A program made the position numbers and the translations under genes. Below are positions 35,166 to 44,293 of a stretch of DNA of 64,000 nt, piece after piece. The notes under the pieces are model-generated. The model was not told the DNA's origin and searched no databases. It saw only the letters and a program-made list of their open reading frames with translations. The stretch lies in contig NZ_QFWW01000006.1 of assembly GCF_003265345.1 (NCBI RefSeq), forward strand, positions 428,985 through 492,984, read 5' to 3'. This stretch comes from Lentzea terrae (GTDB taxonomy: Bacteria; Actinomycetota; Actinomycetes; Mycobacteriales; Pseudonocardiaceae). Each line of letters starts with the position of its first letter. Position 1 is the first letter of the stretch.

Positions 35166-35782
35166 CGGAGTACATCAAGGACGGCGCGGAGATCTACCGC
35201 CGCTCCTTCGCGACCATCCGCGACGAGGCCGACCTCGCCGGCTTCCCCCAGGACGTCGCGCGAGTCGTCGTCCGGATGATCCACGCGTGCGGCATGACCG
35301 ACCTGACGCACGACATCGGCTTCTCCCCCAACGTCGTGCGGCACGCCCACGCCGCGTTGCAGGACGGCGCCCCGATCATCTGCGACGCCAACATGGTCGC
35401 CGCCGGCGTCACCCGCCGCCGCCTGCCCGCGGACAACGAAGTCCTGTGCTACCTCCAGGACCCGCGCACGCCCGAGCTCGCGAAAACCATCGGCAACACG
35501 CGCAGCGCCGCCGCCCTGGAACTTCTGCAGGACCGCTTCGAAGACGCCGTGATCGCCATCGGCAACGCCCCGACCGCGCTCTTCCACCTGCTCGACCTGA
35601 TCGAGCGAGGTGCCCCGCGCCCGGCCGCGATCCTGGGCATTCCGGTGGGCTTCATCGGCGCGAAAGAGTCCAAAGAAGCTTTGGCCGCAACGGATCTGGA
35701 GCACCTGGTGGTCCACGGCCGGCGCGGCGGCAGCGCCATGACGGCAGCGGCTATCAACGCGATCGCGAGCGAGGAAGAATGA
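35162..35782 (+). CDS. cobH: Precorrin-8X methylmutase
   Basis: 206 residues from GTG 35162 (YIKDGAEIYRRSFATIRDEA). Migrates the C11 methyl to C12, giving hydrogenobyrinic acid. Conserved motifs include GMTDLTHDIGFSPNVV around the catalytic His and a GNAPTALFHLLDLI segment. Overlaps both neighbours by 4 nt (GTGA and ATGA), so it is translated with cobG and cobIJ. Confidence 0.95.
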   Translation: MTEYIKDGAEIYRRSFATIRDEADLAGFPQDVARVVVRMIHACGMTDLTHDIGFSPNVVRHAHAALQDGAPIICDANMVAAGVTRRRLPADNEVLCYLQDPRTPELAKTIGNTRSAAALELLQDRFEDAVIAIGNAPTALFHLLDLIERGAPRPAAILGIPVGFIGAKESKEALAATDLEHLVVHGRRGGSAMTAAAINAIASEEE

Positions 35783-37230
35783 CGGGCAAGCTCTACGGCG
35801 TCGGCCTGGGTCCTGGCGACCCGGAACTCGTGACGGTGAAAGCCGCACGGATCATCAAAGAAGCCGACGTCGTCGCCTTCCACAGCGCCCGCCACGGCCG
35901 CAGCGTCGCCAAAACCATTGCGGAGCCCTACTTCCGCGAGGGCCAGCTTCTCGAGCAGCTCGTCTACCCGGTGACGACCGAGGACACCGACGACTACCAG
36001 GGCGAGATCGACCAGTTCTACGAGGAAGCCGCCGCCAGACTAGCCGCGCACCTCGACGCAGGCCGCAACGTCGTCGTTCTGGCTGCCGGAGACCCGTTCT
36101 TCTACGGCTCCTACATGCACATGCACAAGCGCCTGAAAGACCGCTACGAATGGGAAGTGGTCCCCGGCGTCACGTCGGTCAGCGGCGCGAGCGCGGTCCT
36201 CGGCACCCCGCTCGTCGAACGCGACGAGGTCCTCACGATCCTCCCCGGCACCCTCCCGCCCGCGGAACTGGCCGAACGCCTCAAGAACACCGACTCGGCC
36301 GCGATCCTCAAGCTGGGCCGCACTTTCGGCAACGTCAAGCAGGCCCTCGAAGAGTCGAACCGACTCGACAACGCCTGGTACGTCGAACGCGCCACCACGG
36401 GCCGCCAGAAGACCTCGAAGCTCGCGGACGTCGACCCGGACACCGTCCCGTACTTCTCCCTGGCGCTGCTTCCCAGCCACTCCAAGCCCGAGCCGGAGAA
36501 GGGCAACGTCACCGTCGTCGGCCTCGGCCCCGGCACCCGAGCCTGGCTCACCCCGGAAGCCAAGCAGGCTCTGGAGAACGCCGACGACCTGGTCGGCTAC
36601 ACCACCTACCTCAACCGCATCCCGGACCGCCCCGGCCAGACCAAACACGCCTCCCACAACCAGGTCGAGTCGGAACGAGCAGCGTTCGCCCTCGACCTGG
36701 CCCGCAAGGGCAAGCGGGTAGCGGTCATCTCCTCCGGTGACCCCGGTGTGTTCGCGATGGCCACGGCAGTGCTGGAGGTCGCAGCAGAGACCCAGGACGT
36801 GCCGGTCCAGGTCATCCCGGGCGTCACGGCCGCCAACGCCGTTGCCGCCAAAGCAGGCGCCCCGCTCGGCCACGACTACGCGGTGATCTCCCTGAGCGAC
36901 CGCCTCAAGCCGTGGGACGTGATCGCCACCAGGCTCGAAGCCGCCGCCAAGGCCGACCTCGTCATCGCCATCTACAACCCCGCGTCCAAGGCCCGCACGC
37001 ACCAGGTCCAGGACATGCGCGACCTGCTTCTGAAGCACCGCGCCCCGGACACGCCGATCGTCGTCGGACGCGATGTCGGTGGCCCAGAAGAGGAAATCCG
37101 GGTGACCACGCTCGAAGCCCTCGACCCGGACACGATCGACATGCGCTGCCTGCTGATCATCGGCTCGTCGCAGACCGTGGTGACGCCCCAAAACGTGGTG
37201 TTCACGCCGCGCCGTTACCCGACCGGCTGA
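35779..37230 (+). CDS. cobIJ: Fused precorrin-2 C20- / precorrin-3B C17-methyltransferase
   Basis: 483 residues with two tetrapyrrole-methylase domains: residues 1-~240 are CobI (MTGKLYGVGLGPGDPELVT, GDPFFYGSY) and ~245-483 are CobJ (VTVVGLGPGTRAWLTPEA, SSGDPGVFAMA). Both use S-adenosylmethionine. The fusion is common in actinobacteria. ATG overlaps the cobH stop. It is the last gene of the cobG-cobH-cobIJ operon and ends 16 nt inside the convergent pseudogene. Confidence 0.95.
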   Translation: MTGKLYGVGLGPGDPELVTVKAARIIKEADVVAFHSARHGRSVAKTIAEPYFREGQLLEQLVYPVTTEDTDDYQGEIDQFYEEAAARLAAHLDAGRNVVVLAAGDPFFYGSYMHMHKRLKDRYEWEVVPGVTSVSGASAVLGTPLVERDEVLTILPGTLPPAELAERLKNTDSAAILKLGRTFGNVKQALEESNRLDNAWYVERATTGRQKTSKLADVDPDTVPYFSLALLPSHSKPEPEKGNVTVVGLGPGTRAWLTPEAKQALENADDLVGYTTYLNRIPDRPGQTKHASHNQVESERAAFALDLARKGKRVAVISSGDPGVFAMATAVLEVAAETQDVPVQVIPGVTAANAVAAKAGAPLGHDYAVISLSDRLKPWDVIATRLEAAAKADLVIAIYNPASKARTHQVQDMRDLLLKHRAPDTPIVVGRDVGGPEEEIRVTTLEALDPDTIDMRCLLIIGSSQTVVTPQNVVFTPRRYPTG

Positions 37231-38134
37231 CCACAGGTCCGGGCGTACGGGGTCGAGGGCAGGTGGTGCCGCCACTCGTCCTCGGTGAGATCTCGGGCCA
37301 CCGCGGTGCAGATGTGGCTGATCGGCAACGCGCCGGGCTGCCCCGACGCATCCGCAAGGATCTTCGTCACCAAGGCGCGTTCGACGGTCAACCCGACCTG
37401 GCCCGCGGGTTTGGTGACCACGTCGCGCAACTGGTCCTCGATGAGCGTCGGAACGGGCACGTTCGCCCCGCCAGCAGCCCGGCCAGCACCGGCAGTTCCG
37501 CGCAGCGGGCGTAGAAGTCGGCCCGGACGCCCAGCACCACGGTGGCTCCGCCGGTCACCATCGCCGCGATCCGGTCCACGAACCCGCTCCGCCGTGCCGG
37601 GTCCGGGCAGTGCGTGAACAGCTCCTCGAACTGGTCGACGACGAGCACCGGCTCACCATCGGCCAGAGCCGGAATCAACCCCGCGCGCAACAACGAGGAC
37701 TTCCCGCTGCCCGACGCCCCGAACACGGCCACGAACCGCTGCCGTTCCACCAGCTTCAGGAGCTGCGCTCGCATCGCGTCCCGGCCGAAGAACCGGGCGC
37801 CGTCCTCCACCCCGTAGCTGAGCAGCCCCTGATACGGCGGGTCATCGGCAGCCCCCGACGGGCGGCTCCCCACGCACTCCGCGGCTGCCTGCCGCCACTG
37901 CCGCTCCCAACACCCCGGATCCCCGTCACACGCCCGTACGTAGGCCAACGTCGCTGCGATCGTCGGCAGGTGCTTCCCGCTGGCGGCATTGGCCAACGTC
38001 GAAGCCGAAACCCCGGCCCGCGCAGCCAATTCCCGATAACCCGGACTACCCGCCCGTCGACGCAACTCCCGCAACCCGGCAGCCAACGACTCAATCGGAC
38101 CGGAACCAGCCAACTCCCGCTCGGGACGAGGCAT
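37215..38134 (-). pseudogene. Decayed XRE-nSTAND-WD40 regulator
   Basis: Starts normally at ATG 38134 after GGGGAGGG with an XRE helix-turn-helix (~25-85), then the nSTAND NTPase (Walker A FGASGSGKSSLL, Walker-B-like LVVDQFEELF). Near 37465 a G-run is one base short relative to the expected reading, moving the frame: the protein should continue VPVPTLIEDQLRDVV, which is found in the other frame. That frame runs to LPISHIC and then jumps to a WD40-family C-terminal tail (AVARDLTEDEWRHHLP). A ~700-residue WD40 region is missing. Only remnants are left; normal length is about 1200 residues. Confidence 0.85.
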
Positions 38135-38146
38135 TGACCCTCCCCT

Positions 38147-38160
38147 GTGAGCGCACTCAC
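38147..38160. promoter_or_regulatory. Inverted repeat GTGAG-CGCA-CTCAC upstream of the nSTAND relic
   Basis: Perfect 5-bp arms with a 4-nt spacer 13 nt before the pseudogene ATG; a candidate operator. The rest of 38161-38445 has no gene. It holds two copies of TGACACAAAA (38319-38328, 38423-38432). Confidence 0.4.
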
Positions 38161-38445
38161 CTCAACCCATTTGTACACCCGGTCCACCTTGGCCAAATAA
38201 TTCCACCCGACACATCACGACATCGATAAAGACAGACCTGGAGCGACTCGACCTCGGCTTTTACCTGGGTTGTTTAACGCAACGCACCCCTACCGGACAA
38301 CCAAGCAGCCTGCTGTGATGACACAAAAGAAAGGGGGATTCCACGTTCAGCCGAACGAAAGGAGCACACCCAGGAGCTGAATAGTTTGGCACAAACCGAA
38401 TTAACACGTTGCAGTCACGATGTGACACAAAAAGGGGAGGAAATA

Positions 38446-38850
38446 GTGAACAAGGTGAAAAGAACCCTTCGAGCCTTGACGCTGGGAGTCGCAGTCGGAG
38501 CGCTCACGCTCATCGCACCGACGACGGCCCAGGCGGCGCCGGAGGCGGACGAACCCAAGGGGGGCATCGGCGCGCTCGACGGGTGTGCGCCGGACGAGTG
38601 GTACACCTGCGGCAAGCTCACCAACACGTCCGGTATCCGGGTGAAGTACACCCTCGACTGGGCGAACAAGGAGGGCGCGTCCGCCTGGATCTACCCAGGT
38701 GAGACGAAGGGCGGGTACGGCGTCGACGTGGACGGCTTCTACGTCGGGTCCTGCGGCCTCTACACCGACTACGGGTACCTCCGCGCGAACTCCGGCTGGT
38801 ACAAGATCAACAACTACACCCACATCGACATCTACGGCTCGTGGTGCTGA
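38446..38850 (+). CDS. Small secreted protein, unknown family
   Basis: 134 residues from GTG 38446, which has GGGGAGGAAA 4-5 nt upstream. Signal peptide ~1-30 (VKRTLRALTLGVAVGALTLI ... TTAQA). The mature ~104 residues are rich in Tyr, Trp and Gly and have four cysteines (DGCAP, YTCGKL, GSCGLY and the C-terminal SWC), enough for two disulfides. No family recognised. It ends 19 nt inside the convergent cobK. Confidence 0.75.
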   Translation: MNKVKRTLRALTLGVAVGALTLIAPTTAQAAPEADEPKGGIGALDGCAPDEWYTCGKLTNTSGIRVKYTLDWANKEGASAWIYPGETKGGYGVDVDGFYVGSCGLYTDYGYLRANSGWYKINNYTHIDIYGSWC

Positions 38851-39548
38851 TCGGCTGATACGCCCAACCAGCGCAGTGCGCCGTCCACCGTCTCCACCAC
38901 TTCAGCAGGTGGCAGCGGTGGCCGGCGCACGATCACGACCGGAATCCCCAACTGCTCAGCGGCTTCGAGCTTCGCGGACGTCATCGACCCACCGCTGTCC
39001 TTGGTCACCAGCACGTCGATCTCCCGCGACCGCATCAGCTCCAACTCACCGTCCACAGTGAACGGCCCGCGCGACAGCAGCACCTCGATCCGTTGCGGCA
39101 TCGGGGGTTCCGGCGGCTCGACCATCCGCGCCAGAAACCACTGCGGACACGGAGCGAACTCCGCGAGATCCTGCCGCCCGGTGGTCAGGAACACCCGCGA
39201 GCCAGGCAGGTGATGCGCCGCCGAAGCAACGCTGTCCTCCCACTGCCAGCCGTCCCGGGCCGTGAACCCCGGACGCCGCAGGATCAGAAACGGCACCCCG
39301 GCCCGAGCACAGGCTTCGAAAGCGTTCGCCGTGATCTGCCGCGCGAACGGGTGGGTAGCGTCGACCACGGCGTGAATGTCGTTGTCCCGCAACCACGAAA
39401 CCAGCCCGTCCACTCCGCCGAACCCGCCGACGCGAACCTCGCCGACCGGCAAGCGAGGTTCACTCACCCGGCCGGCCAGCGACGAGATGGCTGGAACACG
39501 AGCAGCCAGTTCGCGCGCTTCGCCGGTCCCTCCCAGGATCAGGATCAT
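38832..39548 (-). CDS. cobK: Precorrin-6A reductase
   Basis: 238 residues. NADPH-dependent reduction of precorrin-6A to precorrin-6B. Starts with the nucleotide-binding ILILGGTGEARELAARV and contains VVDATHPFARQITANAFEAC and VTKDSGGSMTSAKLEAA, typical of CobK. ATG overlaps the cobM stop (ATGA), last gene of the PPOX-cobL-cobM-cobK operon. Confidence 0.94.
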   Translation of the reverse strand: MILILGGTGEARELAARVPAISSLAGRVSEPRLPVGEVRVGGFGGVDGLVSWLRDNDIHAVVDATHPFARQITANAFEACARAGVPFLILRRPGFTARDGWQWEDSVASAAHHLPGSRVFLTTGRQDLAEFAPCPQWFLARMVEPPEPPMPQRIEVLLSRGPFTVDGELELMRSREIDVLVTKDSGGSMTSAKLEAAEQLGIPVVIVRRPPLPPAEVVETVDGALRWLGVSADQHHEP

Positions 39549-40285
39549 CGAACGCGCGTGGCCGAGTACAGGTGGCTGTCCGGGAACTGCGTCGCCCCCA
39601 ACGTCCGCCCCACGATGATCACCGCGGTCCGCTTGATCCCCGCCGCCTCGACCTGCGCGGCGATGTCGTCCAACGTCCCGCGCAGCACCACTTCGTCCGC
39701 CCGAGACGCGTAAGCCACCACCGCGACGGGACAGTCCAGCCCGTAGTTCGGCACCAGCTCGGCGACCACGTCAGCGATCCGCTGCACGGCCAGGTGCAAC
39801 ACGACAGTCGCCCGGCTGCGACCCAACGTGTCCAGGTCCTCACCCTCGGGCATCGGCGTGGCGCGCTGCGAAGTCCGGGTCAGGATCACCGTCTGTCCCA
39901 CACCGGGCACAGTCAGTTCCCGCTGCAACGAAGCCGCCGCCGCCGCGAACGCCGGCACGCCGGGCGTCACGTCGTAGGCGATCCCCAGCGCATCCAGCCG
40001 GCGCATCTGCTCGGCCATCGCGCTGAACACCGCCGGATCGCCGGAGTGCAGCCGCGCCACGTCCAACCCGGCCTCAGTGGCCGCGGCCAGCTCGGCAACG
40101 ATCTCGTCCAACGTCAGGGAAGCCGTGTCGACGAGACGCGCCCCAGGAGGGCAGAAGTCCAGCAGTTCGACCGGCACCAAAGCGCCGGCGTAGAGGCAGA
40201 CCGGAGACGACTCGATCAACGAACGCCCGCGCACGGTGATCAGGTCGGCAGCCCCGGGACCAGCGCCGATGAAGTGCACGGTCAC
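39545..40285 (-). CDS. cobM: Precorrin-4 C11-methyltransferase
   Basis: 246 residues from GTG 40285 (VTVHFIGAGPGAADLITVRG), a SAM-dependent tetrapyrrole methylase. LHSGDPAVFSAMAEQM and PGVPAFAAAAASL are the family motifs. The start overlaps the cobL stop (GTGA), which excludes the longer upstream reading. Confidence 0.94.
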   Translation of the reverse strand: MTVHFIGAGPGAADLITVRGRSLIESSPVCLYAGALVPVELLDFCPPGARLVDTASLTLDEIVAELAAATEAGLDVARLHSGDPAVFSAMAEQMRRLDALGIAYDVTPGVPAFAAAAASLQRELTVPGVGQTVILTRTSQRATPMPEGEDLDTLGRSRATVVLHLAVQRIADVVAELVPNYGLDCPVAVVAYASRADEVVLRGTLDDIAAQVEAAGIKRTAVIIVGRTLGATQFPDSHLYSATRVR

Positions 40286-41439
40286 TTGGTCACGCTCCAC
40301 GTCGTGACGGGCATGTGCGGCCGCCACCCGGTGAACTTGCCCACCGACGACCCGCGGTTCACCGCGATCCGCACCAGGTCACCGCCGAGCCGCGCGTACC
40401 ACTGCGCCACCACGGCCTCGGACTCGAGCGTCACGGCGTTGACCACCAGCCGCCCGCCGGCACCGAGCGCGTCCCAGCAGGTCTGCACGACGCCGGGAAC
40501 GGTCAGCCCGCCACCGATGAAGATCGCGTCGGGCTTCTCCAGCCCCTCCAACGCGACCGGAGCCTGTCCGATGTGGACCTCGACCCCAGGCACCCCCAAT
40601 GACGCAGCGTTGCGCAGGATTCGCTCAGCGCGCACGGCATCCTGCTCCACCGCGATCGCCCGGCACGTCGGGTGCGTCCGCGCCCATTCGATCGCGATGG
40701 AACCCGACCCGGCGCCCACGTCCCACAGGAGCTGCCCTGGCAGCGGCGCCAACGTCGACAGCGAAATAGCCCGCACCTCACGTTTGGTCAACTGGCCGTC
40801 AGTCTCGTACGCGTCGTCCGGCAGCCCGGGCACCCGCGAATAGGCGCTCCCGGCGTACTCGGCAGCGATGACGCACAGCGGATCCGCACTTTCCCCGGAC
40901 CACTGGTAGACCCGCTCGGCAGGCCCACCCAACTGCTCCAGCACTGTAATAGGCCCAGCGATTTCCGCAACGGTCTGCGGATCACCACCGAGTACCAATA
41001 TTCGCCGCCCCGGCGTCAGCGCAGGCCGCAGCAGGTCGGGCGACCGTCCCACCAGCGACACGACCTCGACCTCGTTCAACGCCCACCCGAGCCGCGCGCA
41101 GGCCAGCGACACCGACGAGGGGTGCGGGATCACGGTGACGCGCGACCCCAGCAGGCGCACCAGCGTCGTCCCGATTCCGTGGAACATGGGATCGCCGGAC
41201 GCCAGCACGCACACGTCGCGGTACTTCTCGAACAGCTCGGGCAACGCCGGGACCAGCGGTGACGGCCACGCCACCCGCTCGAAGTCCCCAGGCACCAATT
41301 CCAGCTGCCGTCGACTGCCCATCAACACCCGCGCGCCGCGAACCGCGTTCTGCGCGGCCGGCGACAACCCGTCCCACCCGTCGGCCCCGATGCCGACAAC
41401 TGTGACGTCGCCGGGGACGTCAGACTGTTCCGGTGACAC
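40282..41439 (-). CDS. cobL: Precorrin-6Y C5,15-methyltransferase (decarboxylating)
   Basis: 385 residues from GTG 41439. Bifunctional: the N-terminal CobE/CbiE-like methylase (VTVVGIGADGWDGLSP) acts on C5, the C-terminal CbiT-like domain (LLWDVGAGSGSIAIEWAR at ~245-262) methylates C15 and decarboxylates. The start lies 20 nt inside the upstream PPOX gene, indicating coupling. Confidence 0.94.
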   Translation of the reverse strand: MSPEQSDVPGDVTVVGIGADGWDGLSPAAQNAVRGARVLMGSRRQLELVPGDFERVAWPSPLVPALPELFEKYRDVCVLASGDPMFHGIGTTLVRLLGSRVTVIPHPSSVSLACARLGWALNEVEVVSLVGRSPDLLRPALTPGRRILVLGGDPQTVAEIAGPITVLEQLGGPAERVYQWSGESADPLCVIAAEYAGSAYSRVPGLPDDAYETDGQLTKREVRAISLSTLAPLPGQLLWDVGAGSGSIAIEWARTHPTCRAIAVEQDAVRAERILRNAASLGVPGVEVHIGQAPVALEGLEKPDAIFIGGGLTVPGVVQTCWDALGAGGRLVVNAVTLESEAVVAQWYARLGGDLVRIAVNRGSSVGKFTGWRPHMPVTTWSVTK

Positions 41440-41812
41440 GCTGCACCTGAATCTCGATCACCACACGCGTGGGGTTCACCCGAGGCTGCTTGTACCGCAG
41501 CGCATACCGCCGAACAGCCTCGTCCACCGACGCCGGGTCCTCCCGCACGACCGCGGGACCCTCCACCGTGGACCACCGCCGACCGTCCACCTGACACACC
41601 GCTGCGTAACCGGCCTTGCGCACGTGGCGAACCTTCCACGAACCGCCGTCCGTGATGATCCGCGCCACGCCGGCGTCCAGGTCGAGCGTGACCCCGACCG
41701 GCACCACGTGCGGAGTGCCGTCCGGACGCACGGTGGACAACGTGCACAGGTGCCGTTCGGCCCAGAACTCGGCGAACTCGGCGCCCCGCTCGATCGACAT
41801 GGCACGAATCAT
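41420..41812 (-). CDS. PPOX-class flavin/F420-dependent oxidoreductase
   Basis: 130 residues, the split-barrel fold of the pyridoxamine-phosphate-oxidase-like family (LCTLSTVRPDGTPHVVPV at ~22-39; later ARIITDGGSWKVRHVRK). Many actinobacterial members use F420 and reduce biliverdin or other tetrapyrroles. It is the first gene of the cobLMK operon. ATG 41812 is used; ATG 41800 (MSIERG) is equally possible. Confidence 0.82.
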   Translation of the reverse strand: MIRAMSIERGAEFAEFWAERHLCTLSTVRPDGTPHVVPVGVTLDLDAGVARIITDGGSWKVRHVRKAGYAAVCQVDGRRWSTVEGPAVVREDPASVDEAVRRYALRYKQPRVNPTRVVIEIQVQRVTGTV

Positions 41813-41818
41813 GCACGA

Positions 41819-41850
41819 ACACGGCCCGCCGCCTCGGCAGCGGGCCGTGT
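41819..41850 (-). terminator. Terminator hairpin after the beta-helix gene
   Basis: ACACGGCCCGC (41819-41829) and GCGGGCCGTGT (41840-41850) form an 11-bp perfect stem with a 10-nt loop, just past the minus-strand stop at 41867. A smaller GTTCCG/CGGAAC hairpin follows at 41851-41867. Confidence 0.8.
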
Positions 41851-41866
41851 GTTCCGCACTACGGAA

Positions 41867-44164
41867 CTACGGGTAACTGACGACGTTCACCGGCACCGTG
41901 CCCGGCGGTGTGACCGCACCCACGTCGTTGATCACGTGGGTGATCGTGCCCTGGTAGTTGAGCGACACGGTCAGCAGGTTGTGCATCCTCACCCCAGGCC
42001 GGTTGGGCACCTCGAACGCGTGCTCGGCCCGCACCGACGGGTTGACGTTGAAGAAGCAGTAGCTGCCCAGCCCCCACGCCTCGTGCGTGGTGACGTTGTC
42101 GCCGACCTTGTAGGCCGCGTACCCGGCAACCCCGTTGGGGGCCATCCACGAGGCCTGGTTCGGCACGTCGTACGGCATCTCGTTCTGGAAGAAGATCGTC
42201 CGCCCGCCCTGGCCGTTCCAGATCACCTGGTACTTCTGGTAGTGCTCGACGAACAACCCGGTGGCCAGCACGTTGTTGCCGTTGACGACGAGGCCCGTGT
42301 CACCGATCGCCTCGTTCCAGCCCCAGGTGCCGGCGTTGCCGTGGTCGGCGCGCCAGATCCAGCTGTGATCGATGATCGTGTTGTGGCTGTTGACGACCAG
42401 GCTGTTCGTCGCCTTGCCCGCGACCGCCCCGCCGACGCGGAAGAACACGTCCTGCAGCGTGGTCGGGTTGGCCGCGTGCGAGGCCGACGAGCCGGACGGG
42501 CCGACCGTCAGCAGCGAGTTCGACAGGGTCGTGCCCGCGTCGAACAGGATGCCCTTGATCCGCACGCCGTCGACGTCCGCGACCTGCATGGCCGTGACGC
42601 CGTTCTGCGGCACGATCGTCGCGTAGCCGATGCCCAGCACGACGGTGTTCGGCCGCGTGATGTTGATCGTCTGGTTGACGTTGTAGATGCCGGGCGTGAA
42701 GAACAGGTTGCACCCCTGCGCCAGCGCCGCGTTGATCGTGGCCGCGGTGTCCCCGGCCTTCACGACGTAGAACTGGCTCATCGGCAACGAGCTACCGGGC
42801 GTACCACCGTTGATCCACGACGCTCCGGAAGCGTTGGTGCGCAAGGAAGGCAGGAACACCCGGTACTGGCTTCCCTCGAGGTACAGGTAGGGCACGTCCC
42901 GCGAGATCGGCGTGGTCGCGAGCGTCGTCTCCGGCGGCGACGGGAACGTGTTCGGCGGCGCACCGGGCGTTCCGGAGAACACCATGTTCCACACGCCGCC
43001 GTTCCAGCTGCCGTAGTTGGAATCGCGCGTGTACCACTGCTGCTGCGAGACCGACGCCGTCTGCCCCGACACCCGCGAATCAGCCGTGTAGCCACCACTC
43101 GCAAACCCGTAGCTCGCCGGGTACAGCGCCAAGTTGCCACGAATGTCCATGCGGCGGAACGGCGCCGCCTGCGCCACGGCCCACCGGTTGGTGCCGTTGC
43201 TCGGGTTGACGGCCATGTTCTCGGCCGAGCGCCAGAAGTTCTGCAGCGCCACACCCTTGTCCGACTCGTTGAACGCGTCGACCGTGATGTCACCGTTGAT
43301 CACGACATCGCCGGGGTTGCGCCCCAGGCCTGCGACGGACGTGTAAAAACCAACGTCGTCGTGAACGTTGTACGTGCCCGGCTTGAACAGGTGCGCGACC
43401 CGGCGCGGCGCCATCTGCGCCGTGAGCGTGTCCTTCTGCATGTTGAAGTCCGCGTCGAGCTGCGTCTGGATGCTCGCGGCCGACATGCTGGGGTCGAAGA
43501 TCCGCGTGTTCGGCCCGAAGTTCGGCGTGTCGGACTGGGCACACCCTTGCTGCGTGCCGATCGTGTAGGTCGCGCTCGCTGTTGCGGAGTTCGTGAGCCC
43601 CGCCTTGATGCCGATCGCGTTGACCGTGCGGCTCGTCGGCACCGAGATCGGCCCGGTGTAGAGCGGTGAGCTTGCCGTGGGTGTCGAACCGTCCACTGTG
43701 TACCGGATCGCCGCGCCGGAGGTGGCCGTCGTGATCGTCACGGTCTGCGCGGACGTGTACGCACCGCCAGGCGGGCTGAATGTCGGCGCCGCGACCTGCG
43801 CCGGCGCGCTGCCGTGCGTGTAGGTGAAGTGCGGGGTGTCGTACTGCGGCCCGCTCTTCTCGTAGGTGAACCAGTACTCGATCTGCGTCCCCGACGACAA
43901 CGACCCGACCGTCTTCTGCCAGGTCCCGGCGTTGTTCGTCATCCGGAAGTTCTGCTGCGGAGTGTTGGGGACCAGGTAGTGCACGTCGACGTACAGGGCA
44001 GGGGTCGTCGGCGTGAAGTCGATCCTCGCCTGAGTGGAGTCCAGCGCCGTCACGTTCTGCGTGTAGTCCTCGGCCGCGGAAGCGGTGGACGACGCAAGTG
44101 ACGACAGGGCAATCGCTGCGGCGGCCAGGCCGGCCAGCCATCTCACCTTTGAGAGCGCTCTCAC
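41867..44164 (-). CDS. Secreted right-handed beta-helix (GH55/pectate-lyase-like) protein with CBM and CHB_HEX domains
   Basis: 765 residues. Signal peptide ~1-31. Residues ~32-118 look like a starch/glucan-binding beta-sandwich. Residues ~127-203 match the chitobiase C-terminal-type domain (IRYTVDGSTPTASSPLYTGP). From ~215 a two-part right-handed beta helix follows (TRIFDPSMSAASIQTQLDAD ... NVNQTINITRPNTVVLGIGY), as in GH55 exo-beta-1,3-glucanases and related lyases. Probably a secreted polysaccharide-active enzyme; no catalytic residue can be fixed by eye. GTG 44164 is chosen from a TACCGT box 6 nt upstream; a palindromic operator overlaps the first codons. Confidence 0.8.
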   Translation of the reverse strand: MRALSKVRWLAGLAAAAIALSSLASSTASAAEDYTQNVTALDSTQARIDFTPTTPALYVDVHYLVPNTPQQNFRMTNNAGTWQKTVGSLSSGTQIEYWFTYEKSGPQYDTPHFTYTHGSAPAQVAAPTFSPPGGAYTSAQTVTITTATSGAAIRYTVDGSTPTASSPLYTGPISVPTSRTVNAIGIKAGLTNSATASATYTIGTQQGCAQSDTPNFGPNTRIFDPSMSAASIQTQLDADFNMQKDTLTAQMAPRRVAHLFKPGTYNVHDDVGFYTSVAGLGRNPGDVVINGDITVDAFNESDKGVALQNFWRSAENMAVNPSNGTNRWAVAQAAPFRRMDIRGNLALYPASYGFASGGYTADSRVSGQTASVSQQQWYTRDSNYGSWNGGVWNMVFSGTPGAPPNTFPSPPETTLATTPISRDVPYLYLEGSQYRVFLPSLRTNASGASWINGGTPGSSLPMSQFYVVKAGDTAATINAALAQGCNLFFTPGIYNVNQTINITRPNTVVLGIGYATIVPQNGVTAMQVADVDGVRIKGILFDAGTTLSNSLLTVGPSGSSASHAANPTTLQDVFFRVGGAVAGKATNSLVVNSHNTIIDHSWIWRADHGNAGTWGWNEAIGDTGLVVNGNNVLATGLFVEHYQKYQVIWNGQGGRTIFFQNEMPYDVPNQASWMAPNGVAGYAAYKVGDNVTTHEAWGLGSYCFFNVNPSVRAEHAFEVPNRPGVRMHNLLTVSLNYQGTITHVINDVGAVTPPGTVPVNVVSYP
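44150..44163. promoter_or_regulatory. CebR-like operator TGAGAGCGCTCTCA
   Basis: A perfect 14-bp palindrome of the LacI/CebR type (consensus recalled as TGGGAGCGCTCCCA). It starts at the second base of the leaderless GTG, so a bound repressor would block initiation. Confidence 0.75.
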
Positions 44165-44170
44165 ACTTGA

Positions 44171-44176
44171 ACGGTA
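44171..44176 (-). promoter_or_regulatory. Leaderless -10 box (TACCGT, minus strand) for the beta-helix gene
   Basis: TACCGT lies 6 nt before GTG 44164. Confidence 0.5.
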
Positions 44177-44281
44177 AACACGAGATGTCGCTAAGCGAAA
44201 GATGCAAGCGGTGGGAAAGAAGAACCGGGAACGCCACCGTTTTCACCCGAACGAGCGGCTTGTTGGATTGGATTCAAGCCA

Positions 44282-44287
44282 TAGCGT
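44282..44287 (+). promoter_or_regulatory. Leaderless -10 box (TAGCGT) for the XRE pseudogene
   Basis: TAGCGT ends 6 nt before ATG 44294. The promoter looks intact although the gene is frameshifted. Confidence 0.5.
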
Positions 44288-44293
44288 CGGCTT

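Noticed and set aside
41135..43669. 844-residue plus-strand open frame across cobL, PPOX and the beta-helix gene
   Set aside because: Crosses several real minus-strand genes and has shadow composition.
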